Below are positions 31,746-41,888 of a DNA stretch of 64,000 bases, in pieces (within the stretch, counting starts at the first letter, position 1; the number at the start of each line of letters is the position of its first letter). Location of the stretch: NCBI GenBank assembly GCA_947184155.2, contig CAMXCT020006562.1:334288-398287 (forward strand). Direction: 5' to 3'. Below the pieces are notes generated by a model that had not been told where the DNA came from, ran no database searches, and saw only the letters and a program-made list of their open reading frames with translations. Both the position numbers and the translations under genes were made by a program. Source of the DNA: Cladocopium goreaui (lineage: Eukaryota > Sar > Dinophyceae > Suessiales > Symbiodiniaceae).

Positions 31746-32402
31746 GATCCGGGAAAATATCCTCTAGCTGATGCACCTGACTACATGACCGAGCTTCAGA
31801 ATCAGGTGAAGGACATGGATCCGCCAGAGTTTTCAAAGCAGGGGGAACATGCTGGTAAGACACGGGGTCGTAAAGCAAAGGCCAAAGCAGCACCCAAAAC
31901 GAAAGGCAGAGCCAATCGTGCACCAAAGAGCAAAGCCACAAAGGCAGCAAAGTCTACCAGGTCCAGGACTGCAAAGCAAAGTGTAAGAGCCAAGGCAGCA
32001 GCCAAGCCAAAAGCCAAGCCATCACCCAAACCCAAAGCGGCCAACAAGGCCAGAGCTGCAAGTGGATCCGCAGGACACTCAGCAGTCGTTCCTGCTGATC
32101 CTTTCCCTGCACCGGATGATGTCATGGAGCCCAAGGCAGCCTGCAAGAAACCTAGGACTCGAAAAACCTTGCCTGATGACAACAAAGACAGGATCCCGCC
32201 CTCCCACATCACGCACAACCACGTGTACTCGAGCGCGTATCGGAAGTCCCTGTCACTGTGCCCTGGGGACAAAGCACTTGCCCGAAAGCAAGGTGCTGCA
32301 GCTGTTGACTATTTTAAGATTCACGGGGCTGTCAATGGGCTTTGCGGCAGTTTTCGCTCAGCACCCAGAAGCAGCACAAAGAGTGCGGACAGCGGTGTTT
32401 AG
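31746..32402 (+). CDS. Gene C histone-H1-like basic exon (copy 1)
   Basis: Acceptor GGCATGCAG. About 218 open codons: an acidic lead (PGKYPLADAPDYMTELQNQ), then about 85 residues rich in Lys, Ala and Pro with KPKAKPSPKPKA-type repeats like a histone H1 tail, then a conserved block HNHVYSSAYRKSLSLCPGDK. The basic tract would suit DNA binding or nuclear targeting (inference). The 3' end is uncertain; the stop at 32400-32402 may lie in an intron. An overlapping minus-strand frame is a codon-bias shadow. Confidence 0.6.
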   Translation, partial: DPGKYPLADAPDYMTELQNQVKDMDPPEFSKQGEHAGKTRGRKAKAKAAPKTKGRANRAPKSKATKAAKSTRSRTAKQSVRAKAAAKPKAKPSPKPKAANKARAASGSAGHSAVVPADPFPAPDDVMEPKAACKKPRTRKTLPDDNKDRIPPSHITHNHVYSSAYRKSLSLCPGDKALARKQGAAAVDYFKIHGAVNGLCGSFRSAPRSSTKSADSGV

Positions 32403-32691
32403 TTTAGATTCCAAGCATTGAGGACTTACCATTGTGTCTCATTTGTGGGCTCGTGCTTTTTTAAAACCGCTACCACGTGTAGAAATCAACACTAGTCATC
32501 CTTTCATTTTGGTAGGTCATGACAAACATGAGTATCTAGTAGCTGTTTGTGCTGGCCCGGTGAGACACTTGTGGTCGCGATGCCTACTTCAATTATCGAA
32601 ACTTGCGCTCGCGAAGGGCGAGCTTGGCAGGAGTCGCATTGGGAGCATGCTGTGATTCCAAAAACGAAGGCAGAGTAGCTAGTTGTTCATT

Positions 32692-32824
32692 GTTCCCATC
32701 ACCCTAATATTGAACACCCCCTGTAGATATGGGACCGAAATATATGTAAATAATTTGTAAATCGCCTGTACTGTACCAAAACCATTGTTTCTTGGGGGGT
32801 GTTTAATAGATAGGGAAAGGGATT
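32692..32824. mobile_element. Short family D element
   Basis: It starts TTCCCATCACCCTAATATTG, followed by aacacccc, and ends ggggtgtttaatagatagggaaagg. It is an imperfect inverted repeat matching the ends of the elements at 10788 and 12285. Copy 2 at 45031-45163. Confidence 0.6.
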
Positions 32825-33005
32825 AGTTTGAGTCTACTGCCATCAATCCTGATCAGTTGGTGGCTGCGGTGCCTGGAAGATGTAGTCCACTTGTAGCTGT
32901 GGTTGTGTCCAGCCTCAGCCGTGTGTGGTTCGGCGTTGTGGTGTTGTGGCGTTCTCCAGTCTACCAATGCCACCGGCAAAGAGGAGGCAACTTGGTGAAA
33001 ACCAA

Positions 33006-33475
33006 GAGTCATGTTAAAAATCCAATGATCCAAACATTGCCATATCACTAAGGTATCTTATTATATGCTAAAAAAAATCAATCGGTGGTTAAAATTATCC
33101 AAATATTGCCATATCATCTTTAAAAATTCAGCTATCCGAACATTGCCATATCACAATTAAAAATCAAGTTATCCAAACATTGCCATATTACTAAGGTATC
33201 TTATATGCTTAAAATTCAATCGTCCGAACATTGCCATATCACCATGTATTTAATGGGTGGTTAAAAATCCAGTTATCCAAACATTGCCATATCATCTTTG
33301 AAAATTCAGCTATCCGAACATTACCATATCATAATTAAAAACCAAGTTATCCAAACATTGCCATATCACTAAGGTATCTTATATGCTTAAAAATCCAATG
33401 ATCCAAACATTGCCATATCACTAAGGTATAAAAATCCAGTTATCCGAACATTGCAATATCACTAAGGCATCTTAT
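33006..33475. repeat. Minisatellite with ATTGCCATATCA core
   Basis: About ten units of (c/g)aaacattgccatatcac with variable spacers (taaggtatcttatatgct, aaaatccagttatc) over 470 bp, in a gene C intron. Spacing varies from about 35 to 75 bp. The same array is in copy 2 at 45345-45814 with no length change that I could see. Confidence 0.85.
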
Positions 33476-33860
33476 GGATGGTGAAGATGAAGATCGAGCC
33501 CCAGTGGTCATTCCCCGTCGAATCCCTCGTGGACCTGTGCAGGTGACAGGAGTGCCATTTCGCCTTTGGTGTGTCATGAGCCTCCTTGCTCAGGCAGTGG
33601 GTGTTATATAATTTAAATCAACCCGATCAAGGATTTTCATCCTTTAAAGATTCCTGTCCTTGAAAATAAAGCCCCAAACTGTTTTCATGACCCATCATGT
33701 TTGTATCTATTTCGGGGGGTCACGAGCCATCTAGTTTGAAGCTAGGTGTATTTTGGAACCAACATCTTTTATAAATCATGGTTTGAACTGTTTTGAAAAA
33801 TCTTTATATCGGGTTTGTTAATCTGGGGTTGGTATGATATTGTTCGGGTATTCCCTGTAG

Positions 33861-33989
33861 GGATTTGTGCACACACCTGGCAAGTACGCACTGGTGGATG
33901 TTTTTGCTGGGAAAGCCAATCTCAGCAAAGCATTTGCTGAGCATGGGCATGGTGTTTGCACATTGGACTTCGAACGGGATGAAGCCGAT
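33861..33989 (+). CDS. Gene C exon: SAM-binding motif I (copy 1)
   Basis: 43 codons between CCCTGTAG and GAAGCCGAT|GTTCTT. It reads KYALVDVFAGKANLSKAFAE, then HGHGVCTLDFERDEAD. DVFAGKANL corresponds to motif I (D-x-F-x-G-x-G) of C5-cytosine methyltransferases, with Ala in place of the last Gly, and the Asp ending the next strand fits ribose binding. Confidence 0.65.
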
Positions 33990-34121
33990 GTTCTTTGTCT
34001 AACTTAGTCATGGAAACAAGTTTTGCATATAACTCGCAATTTGAACCTATTTGATTTGATCCTATGTGTACGTCTGTTTGATCGAAAGAACAAACAAAGA
34101 AAACCACCTTTGTGGCCCAAG

Positions 34122-34233
34122 GATATTCTCAGTCCTGGAGGCTTTTGTCGACATCTACTTGCTATCATGCAAGTATGTGCCACTGGACTTGTGACATTTG
34201 GCATTCCTTGTTCTACATGGGTGACAATAAACC
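34122..34233 (+). CDS. Gene C exon: PC catalytic-loop-like motif IV (copy 1)
   Basis: 112 nt, acceptor GGCCCAAG, donor AATAAACC|GTACCT. It reads DILSPGGFCRHLLAIMQVCA, then LVTFGIPCSTWVTIN. GIPCSTW resembles the Pro-Cys motif IV that carries the catalytic Cys in C5 methyltransferases. Confidence 0.65.
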
Positions 34234-34343
34234 GTACCTTTGATTGCATCGAGCTGGGTTTAATGTTTTTGCATGGTGCCAATCCGAATAAGAATTGTCG
34301 CTTATGATAAATTGACTTTCAACCTATCACCTTCGCCCATTTA

Positions 34344-34431
34344 GAGATTTCCTAAAATAGTGGTATCCACAAATCATCCATTTTCATAAGCTAAACCAAT
34401 CATTTTGGGGTACCCTCATTTCAGGAAACCC
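34344..34431. mobile_element. Miniature element, family E
   Basis: Begins GAGATTTCCTAAAATAGTGG and ends TACCCTCATTTCAGGAAACC. It lies in a gene C intron. Copy 2 at 46683-46770. Confidence 0.6.
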
Positions 34432-34737
34432 ATATATATATGTAATTGTTTTCATCCAAAGCATTGCTACATCCATGTGGAACAAGGAAAGATGTCCTTG
34501 AGGTGAAAGCCTTTCTTGTGCAACCATACCAACAATTTACCCAGGCCCATGTATCATCTTCCCCCCTGTTGCTAAGGTGGAACAAGCCGTAGGTCACGTG
34601 AAGAACCTCTCGGAACGACCCTTAATTGCAACACATGTCTTACACGTTGACACGTTGAGTGTCAATTTAGGGGATCAAACTAAGTGATGTTGGCTTCTCC
34701 AAGATTGACCCTGTAGCATGTTGAACCTGCTCCGAAG

Positions 34738-35638
34738 TCAAAGCCAGAGCCACCCGGCCAAGGAATTCGAAGGCCACTGGACTTGCCAACACCTTGGTGA
34801 GCAGAGATGCTTGGTTTGAAACTGTTCGGGGGGTTCACGCCATAGAACCTTGCATTGGGCAATAATGTGAGTCAATGGGAGCCATGGCTCATATAAACAA
34901 TGCCACACAATCACTATTTAGGGAAGATCCTGTCAGAAACCTATGGTTTTCATTATGTCTATTGAATTGCCTTAACCTTTGGGTGGAAAAAGTTCACGAC
35001 TTGAGTTGAGCAGTGCTCAATGATTTCATGTTTGACTTGCAACTAAGCGCGCGCTGTTGATCTATGCCGTCATCCACCAGGGCGCTTTCTTTATGATCGA
35101 AAATCCAATGACTTCTTTGGTTGGAATCTTAATACATTGCCGAGCTAGCTGTGTACAAAAATCAAATATGATGGATCGAATTCAATTACTCAATTACCTG
35201 TGGTGGTTTGTACCTTGTTGGTGCTGAGTTACCATGGCATCCCCGACTGGCTACCCTCTTTGGACACCTGAACATCTTCGACAGCTTTACTTGGCTGAGT
35301 GAATTTGGATCTTCCCGAACGGCTACACCCAAGCCAATTCGTCTCTGGAGTAATTCCAATTTCATTCATGGGCTGCAAAGGACTGCTTTCAATTGTAGAA
35401 TCCATTGCATGGGTGTACGTCAATGACCATTGGGGAAATATCGACATGTGACATATTCATTTTTTTACCCCAGGCCTGGTTCTTTGACTGGGGCTGCCGC
35501 AGGAGACTCCGACGCCGAAGGTATCGCAGGCGGAATGGCCTAGTGAGCCATTACTATGACCGGGCTGGACGCCGCCGCTTCAAGGGGTTGGCCAAGTTGA
35601 AAAAATCCCAGGTCTACCCCATTCGCTTTGCACGAGCT
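34738..35638 (+). CDS. Gene C exons: rest of the methyltransferase-like domain (copy 1)
   Basis: Four exons join in phase: 34738-34796 (RATRPRNSKATGLANTL), 35048-35119 (RALLIYAVIHQGAFFMIENP, motif VI-like), 35229-35380 (LPWHPRLATLFGHL ... TATPKPIRLWSNSNFIHGLQ) and 35530-35638 (GLVSHYYDRAGRRRFKGLAK ... YPIRFARA). The intron 35381-35529 starts AAAG|GACTGC (GA donor). Reading straight through from 35474 gives an Arg-rich open frame that I consider intronic. Copy 2 differs by Arg-to-Cys at the first codon of the second exon and Ser-to-Gly in the third. Confidence 0.6.
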
Positions 35639-38600
35639 GTAACTCAGCCTACGTCTTTGGGACCCCCTGAAGTCACCAAAACAAAACATGCTTGTTTCTC
35701 CAACATTGTTGAAGATGATGGTTGGAATAATCCAATTATAGAACATACATGGGTCTTTCTCAAAATGATCGATATATACTTAAAAATAACTAAAATGAGT
35801 TTAACTTCGAAGAACGTACCCATTTCGAGAAAGACCATTTATATTATTGTCCTAGGTGTCCTAACTGGGTGAGATCGTTTTGTGGGTTCTTGGGTTCTCA
35901 CTACAAGGTGGCCATAAGTGGATCAAATGCTGTATCATTGTGGAAACCCATGATGACCATCCATTCTATACGAGGAATATCCATAAATCAAGGGATAAGC
36001 ACATTCGACCATAATCCACTAATATGGGTAAAATCAATCATCAATTATGATGATACATCATAATATGTGGTCTTACCCTATGGGCTCCCTTGCAAAAAAA
36101 TAAACTGAAGTTTCAAGTTTGGAACATTATCTTACTCAGTGGGCGTCCTTACTTTCCCTGCGTTCATATAGTTACATTATGTTTTCCATCGATATGGTAT
36201 ACGATATGAAAAATGGCTTCATCGCCTGCAAACTCATGATATACCGAGGTCCGTGATGCCTGGTCTCCTCTACATAACACCACCGTGGCTCCCCGACCAG
36301 TTACACTTGCATTGGTGGACATTCAGGTTAGTGAAATATTGTAATTTACCCAGATAAATGGAGGTTGTAATGCGGAAAGTCATCGAAGCAAGCCATGTTA
36401 GATTCCCGGAGGTTATTTGGATTGGTAATCTATCAGAACTATCGAAAATCGGAAATTTGTGATGGGTAAGTGATCGAACTAAATGGGCAATGGTTTCAGC
36501 AAACTGTTGAATTACCGGATCATATTTAAGTTGGTTGAAGAAAATCAAGTGTTGTTGGTTACAGCAAGGCCTTCGCCCCTTCCTGGCTAAATTGTTCAGG
36601 AAAGGCATTCAAACTCAGTCAGGGTTGGTTGAAATGTGTTGAAACAAAATCCGGATGTTCGGTGGTTAAAAACCCAACCTGTCGCCAGTTGAAATGTGTT
36701 TGCAGCTGGGCCTATTTTAGACTCTCTTGGATGGCTCCAAATACTATAATAGTACCGATCTTCATGTTTGTGGGTTTAAGTCTAAGTTTAAGACCCTATC
36801 GTTTGGCAGTTGAATTTCCCGCGGAAATGTTTGGTAGCTACTGGGATTGTGGAACTGAAGTGATTGTAAATTGTATGTCAGCGCGTGACTAGGTGATTTT
36901 GCTTTGTATCACCCAGAGTCGTTGCAAGGAGCTTTTGGTCATGAAATTGCCATGTCAATGAACATTGGAATCCCTGCAATTTTAGGCACCCAATTTTCAG
37001 ATAAACGCGCATGACCATGTTTCTTGGGATCTCCGGAAAGTCTCGTTCATTTGATTCTTCCTTTGATGACTTTCATTTGAGACTTCCGTGCAAAGCATTC
37101 AAAGCACCAAACCCAGTCACCCATCAAAGTCACGTTGATGGCCCAAAATTCGGGACCCCGAGGCTACGAATATTTTGATGGCCAATTTGTGAGCGAAGCA
37201 GCCTTTGATGCTGCTGTAGCAAAGGGGGCCAGTCCATTGAACTTCTACAAGGGCTTGGATGTGCGACAGCAACCTTGGAGAGACTTGGATTGGCTGGGTT
37301 TGAATCCACAGCTGATGCACCAAAACATCTGGCTACAAAGGGTATACTAGGAATCCTTGAGGGCAGACCCATGCTAGATACAACAAAAAGGATTGCTTAG
37401 CTGTGTATACTATGGATGGAACAAATCCTGCACTAGTTGGTTGATGGTTTATATCACCTTCAACTTCCATAAACAGTGTTTCATTACAAATCCCAATAGT
37501 TCCCAACTGTTGTTTTTTCCGGATTTCTTAAGCATCCAGCAGCCAAAAAATGACAGGATATTTCGATGAGATTTCCTCGGTAAACACCTCCCGCCTGGGA
37601 AGTTGTGGCAATTTCTTCTTGAATCTGACCGCCTGGGGAGATTTCGCCACACTTCACTCCAGCTGTCCAGACGGCGCCTGGGATTTAGAGGTGCCAGTTG
37701 GGTTTTTGGAGCGACTGGAATGGGTAGAGTTTCTATAGTCCTTGAGTTTTTTGGTTGGGGGAGCTATAAACTGGAAATCACCAGCAACATAGACAAAGAT
37801 TAGATTTTTGCCGGGCTATCAAAGATTGACCATGAACAATGAGGAACATGAGCCTAAGATTAGCTGAGTAAACCTTGTGTGGGCAATGTAGTTTTTCATA
37901 CTTTTTCATCATTTGGCTAACATAGACTAACTTGGATTGATTTCGATGCATCCAGGATTCGGTCAACAGTGAGATAGGATCGCAATATCTATGGGTGCTG
38001 TATACTATGGCACAATTCATTGCAAATTTTGTTGATGCATTCAGGGTGGAGTTGCCCATAACTGCTGTAAACTTGGATCTGATGATTTTGTGGTGACCTA
38101 GTTCCAGTCGTCCGGTCCTGCCGGTCATTGCCGCCAGCCCTTAGCCCTTAGGCTACTTCTGGTTATCGCCAGCGTGTCGCAGCAATTCTTCACAGTGCAT
38201 TCCTTATTTCAGCCCCTTCTCAGGGTGGTTGGATCCCATGATCGCCCAGAAAGCCATCGTGTGGAACATACCTTTAGCCATTGCTGGAAGCAACAATTTG
38301 AAGCTCGGCAACGCTGGATTCTGCCGGTCATTGCGGGGGGTGGTTGCCTTAAGTTTTTTGGGACATATCATGACAGATTTCTATGATTTTTGGAGGGAAT
38401 CTGTTGGGAATATGGATATAATATATGAATATCATGATATTATGACTGCTATTTGGTGGGTGCCGGTGCAGAAAAAGAAACGCATTCTTTGATTCGAACT
38501 ACCCCAGCCGATAGCCCATTCGCTTGTGGTTTTCGCTGAAACATGTCCATGCCTTGAACCTCATGAAATGGCAAGTCCCACGATCGAGAAAGGTGGCAAA

Positions 38601-38814
38601 GCCAACATGGTCTGAATCTGTTTGGTTTTTAAGTGGCAACTTTAGAAAACATGTTGGATATTGTTGGATCTAGGATGATCTAGGGCTCCAACATCGAGTC
38701 GCACGACTGGTACGTGACCATTTGGTCAGCTTTGCATGTCGGCGGCAAAGTCAACTCTGGTACCCACTGAGAGTTTGCTATGGAAAATCAGCAGTTTCAC
38801 ATAGTTTCACTAGG

Positions 38815-38932
38815 TACCCTCTGGTAAACTAACATAGCTATTGAAAAGTGCCATTTATAGTGAGTTTTCCCATTAAACAAACATGGTGATTTTCCATAGT
38901 TATGTGAGTTTACCAATGTTTACCAGAGGGTA
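38815..38932. mobile_element. Miniature element, family A (duplicate of 26475)
   Basis: Identical to the copy at 26475-26592. It moved with the large duplication and not by its own transposition. Confidence 0.9.
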
Positions 38933-40216
38933 AATCATCAATCCATCCTCAAGAGCTATATTAAATTATCAGAGAGTCATCCCCATAATGAACCATCCCG
39001 GTATCAAGAAATCATTCCAGTAACCCACCATTTAAGCGCCCATTCATGGGGTATATTTTACATTTATATATGTAATTATACATGTATAACTAACAAAAAA
39101 TATTGATAAAATTGGAATAGTTTATTGTTGGGTTTACCTCACAGCAGAAAAATGCCCCATTCTGTATATCAGGGTTTTCCAAATTTTCCACTGGTCCATT
39201 GGCAGGAATGACTTTGAAAAATTGGTGAAAGCGCATCGTTGCATTTTCTCTTGGCAGCAGCCGAGCAGCCTCTTTGGCACCGCTCACCACATCCGTTTTC
39301 CGTCGCATGAAGCGGCAGCATATGCCATCAGGAACTACACCACAGCAGAGCCGCCGTACCCCATTTCCAAGTTTGTAAGTGCCTTGGCTATCCCAACTAA
39401 ATGGAGCTTTATATAGCTGGGAAAATATTCTAATCATTAGGAGTGATTTTCCAAATTGGGGCCTACGAAATAGTAGTAAACTGGCAGTTTGTTAATCGAT
39501 GGATGGTATAAAGAAACATCTAGAGCAAGCCGCATCTTGAAACATGTTTCTACCTTAAGGTGTATGGGTTTTGCGATGTTTTTCGCTCAAATTTATGTTG
39601 AACACAATCTAGACTGGCGTTGAGGCTGGAGATGAAGAATACATCCCTGGCTGATGATTTGTCATCCCCGAAGATTGATAAATGTGTTTGCACGATGACA
39701 CCGGTATGGGTTACCACATCTTGCCCCAAACTTTCAGCAATCCAGAGATGTTTGATTGTATTTCTTTGGTTGGTCAAAGTGTCACTTCTATAATGTTTAT
39801 ACCATGATTGTGTCTATATGTGTTTATACTATTAATTTGGTGTTGGTGGAAGTCCACGTTTTGCCACAAACCCTGTATGTTTTACTCAAGTTCAAATTTC
39901 TTGTTGCTCTACTCCCATGTTGGTTTGTTTTATAATCTAACTAGTTTAGTATCTCCCAGAAATCCGACAGTTGGTAGTTGTTTCCACTTACAGAAATGAT
40001 GCGCAGCACGTTCAAAGGGGCACCTATTAGCGTTTTGAACATTGAGATTCTTAAGGGGTGCCTATTAGACACCCCTTAGCGTTCATGGAGATGGCACGCC
40101 AGAAAAACATGACTTCCAATCCCAAACCCAAGAAATCTTTTTGACAATGGTCCCGCAGGAAAGTAGGGATCTACCAAAAACATTCGCCCTTTGTTTCCTA
40201 CTACCCTAACTCTCGA

Positions 40217-41279
40217 TGGGCTCTGTGAGCGAGGGTTTGGGCTCTGTGAGCGAGGGTTTGGTACCAATTACTGTGCCAGCGAGGGTCCAGGTACCTCAAG
40301 GAAAAATCACCGAGGGTCCCGAGGGACCAGGGCTAGCCAGATCAGATCTTCAGCCAATGAATAATTGTTACAACCAATCATTATTTGAATTTATTTGACA
40401 GATTAATAAAACATTGTGAAATTATCTGGCCTCACCATGGCTATAGTTACAGGAATCAGTTATCCCGTTGTAATATGTTTTCATTCTATATCCCACCAGC
40501 GCTCCGACCATTGCAATGGTTTTTTTCTCTACAGCTCTTTGGTGCTTGGCTCCATGGAATGCCTGGCAAGCAAGGAGGACCGACTCAGGGAAGGGGGGTT
40601 GACATTTCCAATCTGCAATGCGCATCATATGCCACATGACCATGAAATGAATGATATCCTATAAAACCTTGTTGCTCAAGGAGGTGTGAGTGTAGGTGTG
40701 ACGTCCCATAAGGGGGCATAGGTGTGGAAGCCATGGGCAGCCCAAGTGTGGGCGCTGTGATGAGCGCCTTAGCGGCCAATTTGTCACTGATTGTGGAAAG
40801 TTACAATATGTTTTTTATTCTGAGCAAAAGCAATAGATTCAACTAGCGATCAATCCTGGTGCCATCAAGTTGTCACAACCGTCCATCAATGAGTTTTCCC
40901 ACATGTGCCTCAGCCCAGGCGCCATCAAGTTGTCACTGCCAAGCAGTGCTTTCTTGCACTGCGCGCAGTCACCTCCGCCGAACAACACCATGTTCAGAGA
41001 TGTCAACCCGGTGAGGGTTGGGATGCCTACCATGGAAGCGTACCTGCCCTTGGTCCTGAGACTCTTTGAGTTGAGCCGGGAGGGAATCTTGTCACCAAAC
41101 AATAAGATCATTCCTGGCACCCTGTGGTCATCAGAAATTACAATGGATAAATGGATTATGGATTTGATTGCCAAAACCAAAATGCAATTGGATATTATAC
41201 CTTCATCCAAGTTAGCCACAATATAGTATATATACTAAACCCTCGCTAACAAAACCCAAACCCTGATTCACAGAGCCCA
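40217..41279. mobile_element. 1.06-kb GGGCTCTGTGA element (duplicate of 27877)
   Basis: Same structure as the copy at 27877-28939, with two substitutions noticed (G/A near 40738, C/G near 41078). The second changes Pro to Arg on the + reading. Confidence 0.55.
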
Positions 41280-41888
41280 CTGATAACAATTAATAGCGGA
41301 ATAAAAACAATTCATTTCTATACGGTGGGTGTCCGTTGTCATGAGGAGAATATACCTCGAACTTTCTGACCCGGGTGTTCCTGGAGATGGATGAAGAGGC
41401 CAAGAACAATTTGAGCCAGGCCAGGTACACCAAGGACCGAATTACATGGGCAGATGGTGAGCCTTGGGATAAATATTAATCAGGTGTAGGGTTGGGGTTT
41501 TGATCTTTGGCTTTCCAACCCATGATGTTTATGAAAAAATCACCCATTTCCCACCTGTTAGAACCATTGAACCCTGTTTGGGCTGAACCATGGAAGCGTT
41601 TATTCCCACAAAGGAGAGTTACTGCCTCTACAGTTTGCTTTCCTACTCACGGCGATACTGGAGACGCTCACTGAAGAGATCACATCTCAGCGGAGTGCCT
41701 TGAAAATAAATGTGATTTACCATGGTGGTTTCCTATAGTTGAAATACAGAGCTATAGATAGAATCATGTCATCCGTAAAGGGCACATATTCATGTACTAT
41801 TGGTGATGGTCCGCACTTCAAATATAATATATTACCCCTTAGTTTCTGAAGCTGCTGAATTGAGGTGGCTGCCCAGCTGCAAGCGGTG

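Larger units (their letters stand above)
23983..36320. repeat. Tandem duplication, copy 1 (12,338 bp)
   Basis: This segment is repeated directly at 36321-48659 with no spacer. I noticed about 15 differences: a 2-bp indel near 24404, a 1-bp indel near 30747, and scattered substitutions mostly between 30.7 and 35.5 kb. It contains gene B exons 5 onward and the 5' half of gene C. Confidence 0.97.
29549..36320 (+). pseudogene. Gene C, copy 1: 5' part truncated by the duplication
   Basis: It carries the same exon series as the complete gene in copy 2 up to and including the start of the exon at 36249, where the coding sequence is cut at 36320 after LALVD. Reading on crosses into the family C element fragment and stops within about six codons. 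It lacks everything downstream: the Pro/Ala-rich exon, the charged exons and the terminal transposase-like exon. The methyltransferase-like exons are intact and could still be expressed as a short form. Not called dead, only truncated. Confidence 0.6.
37163..41888 (+). pseudogene. Orphan 3' half of gene B (copy 2)
   Basis: It holds duplicates of gene B exons 5 onward: 37163-37297, 37557-37673, 38152-38465, 39258-39374, 41346-41456 and 41562-41613, all without coding changes that I noticed. The signal-peptide exon and exons 2-4 are absent, because the upstream sequence is now truncated gene C. The reading could only be expressed as a fusion downstream of gene C copy 1, so it is treated as a fragment. 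Confidence 0.6.

Noticed and set aside
31802..32272. 156-codon minus-strand frame opposite the H1-like exon (and its duplicate at 44141-44611)
   Set aside because: It reads as Leu/Ala repeats complementary to the Lys/Ala codons; a shadow frame.
35474..35872. Long frame reading Arg-rich CRRRLRRRRYRRRNG and onward
   Set aside because: The family-like part starts only at 35530 after an internal CAG acceptor; the Arg-rich lead-in is probably intron, since the phase from the previous exon fits 35530 and not 35474.
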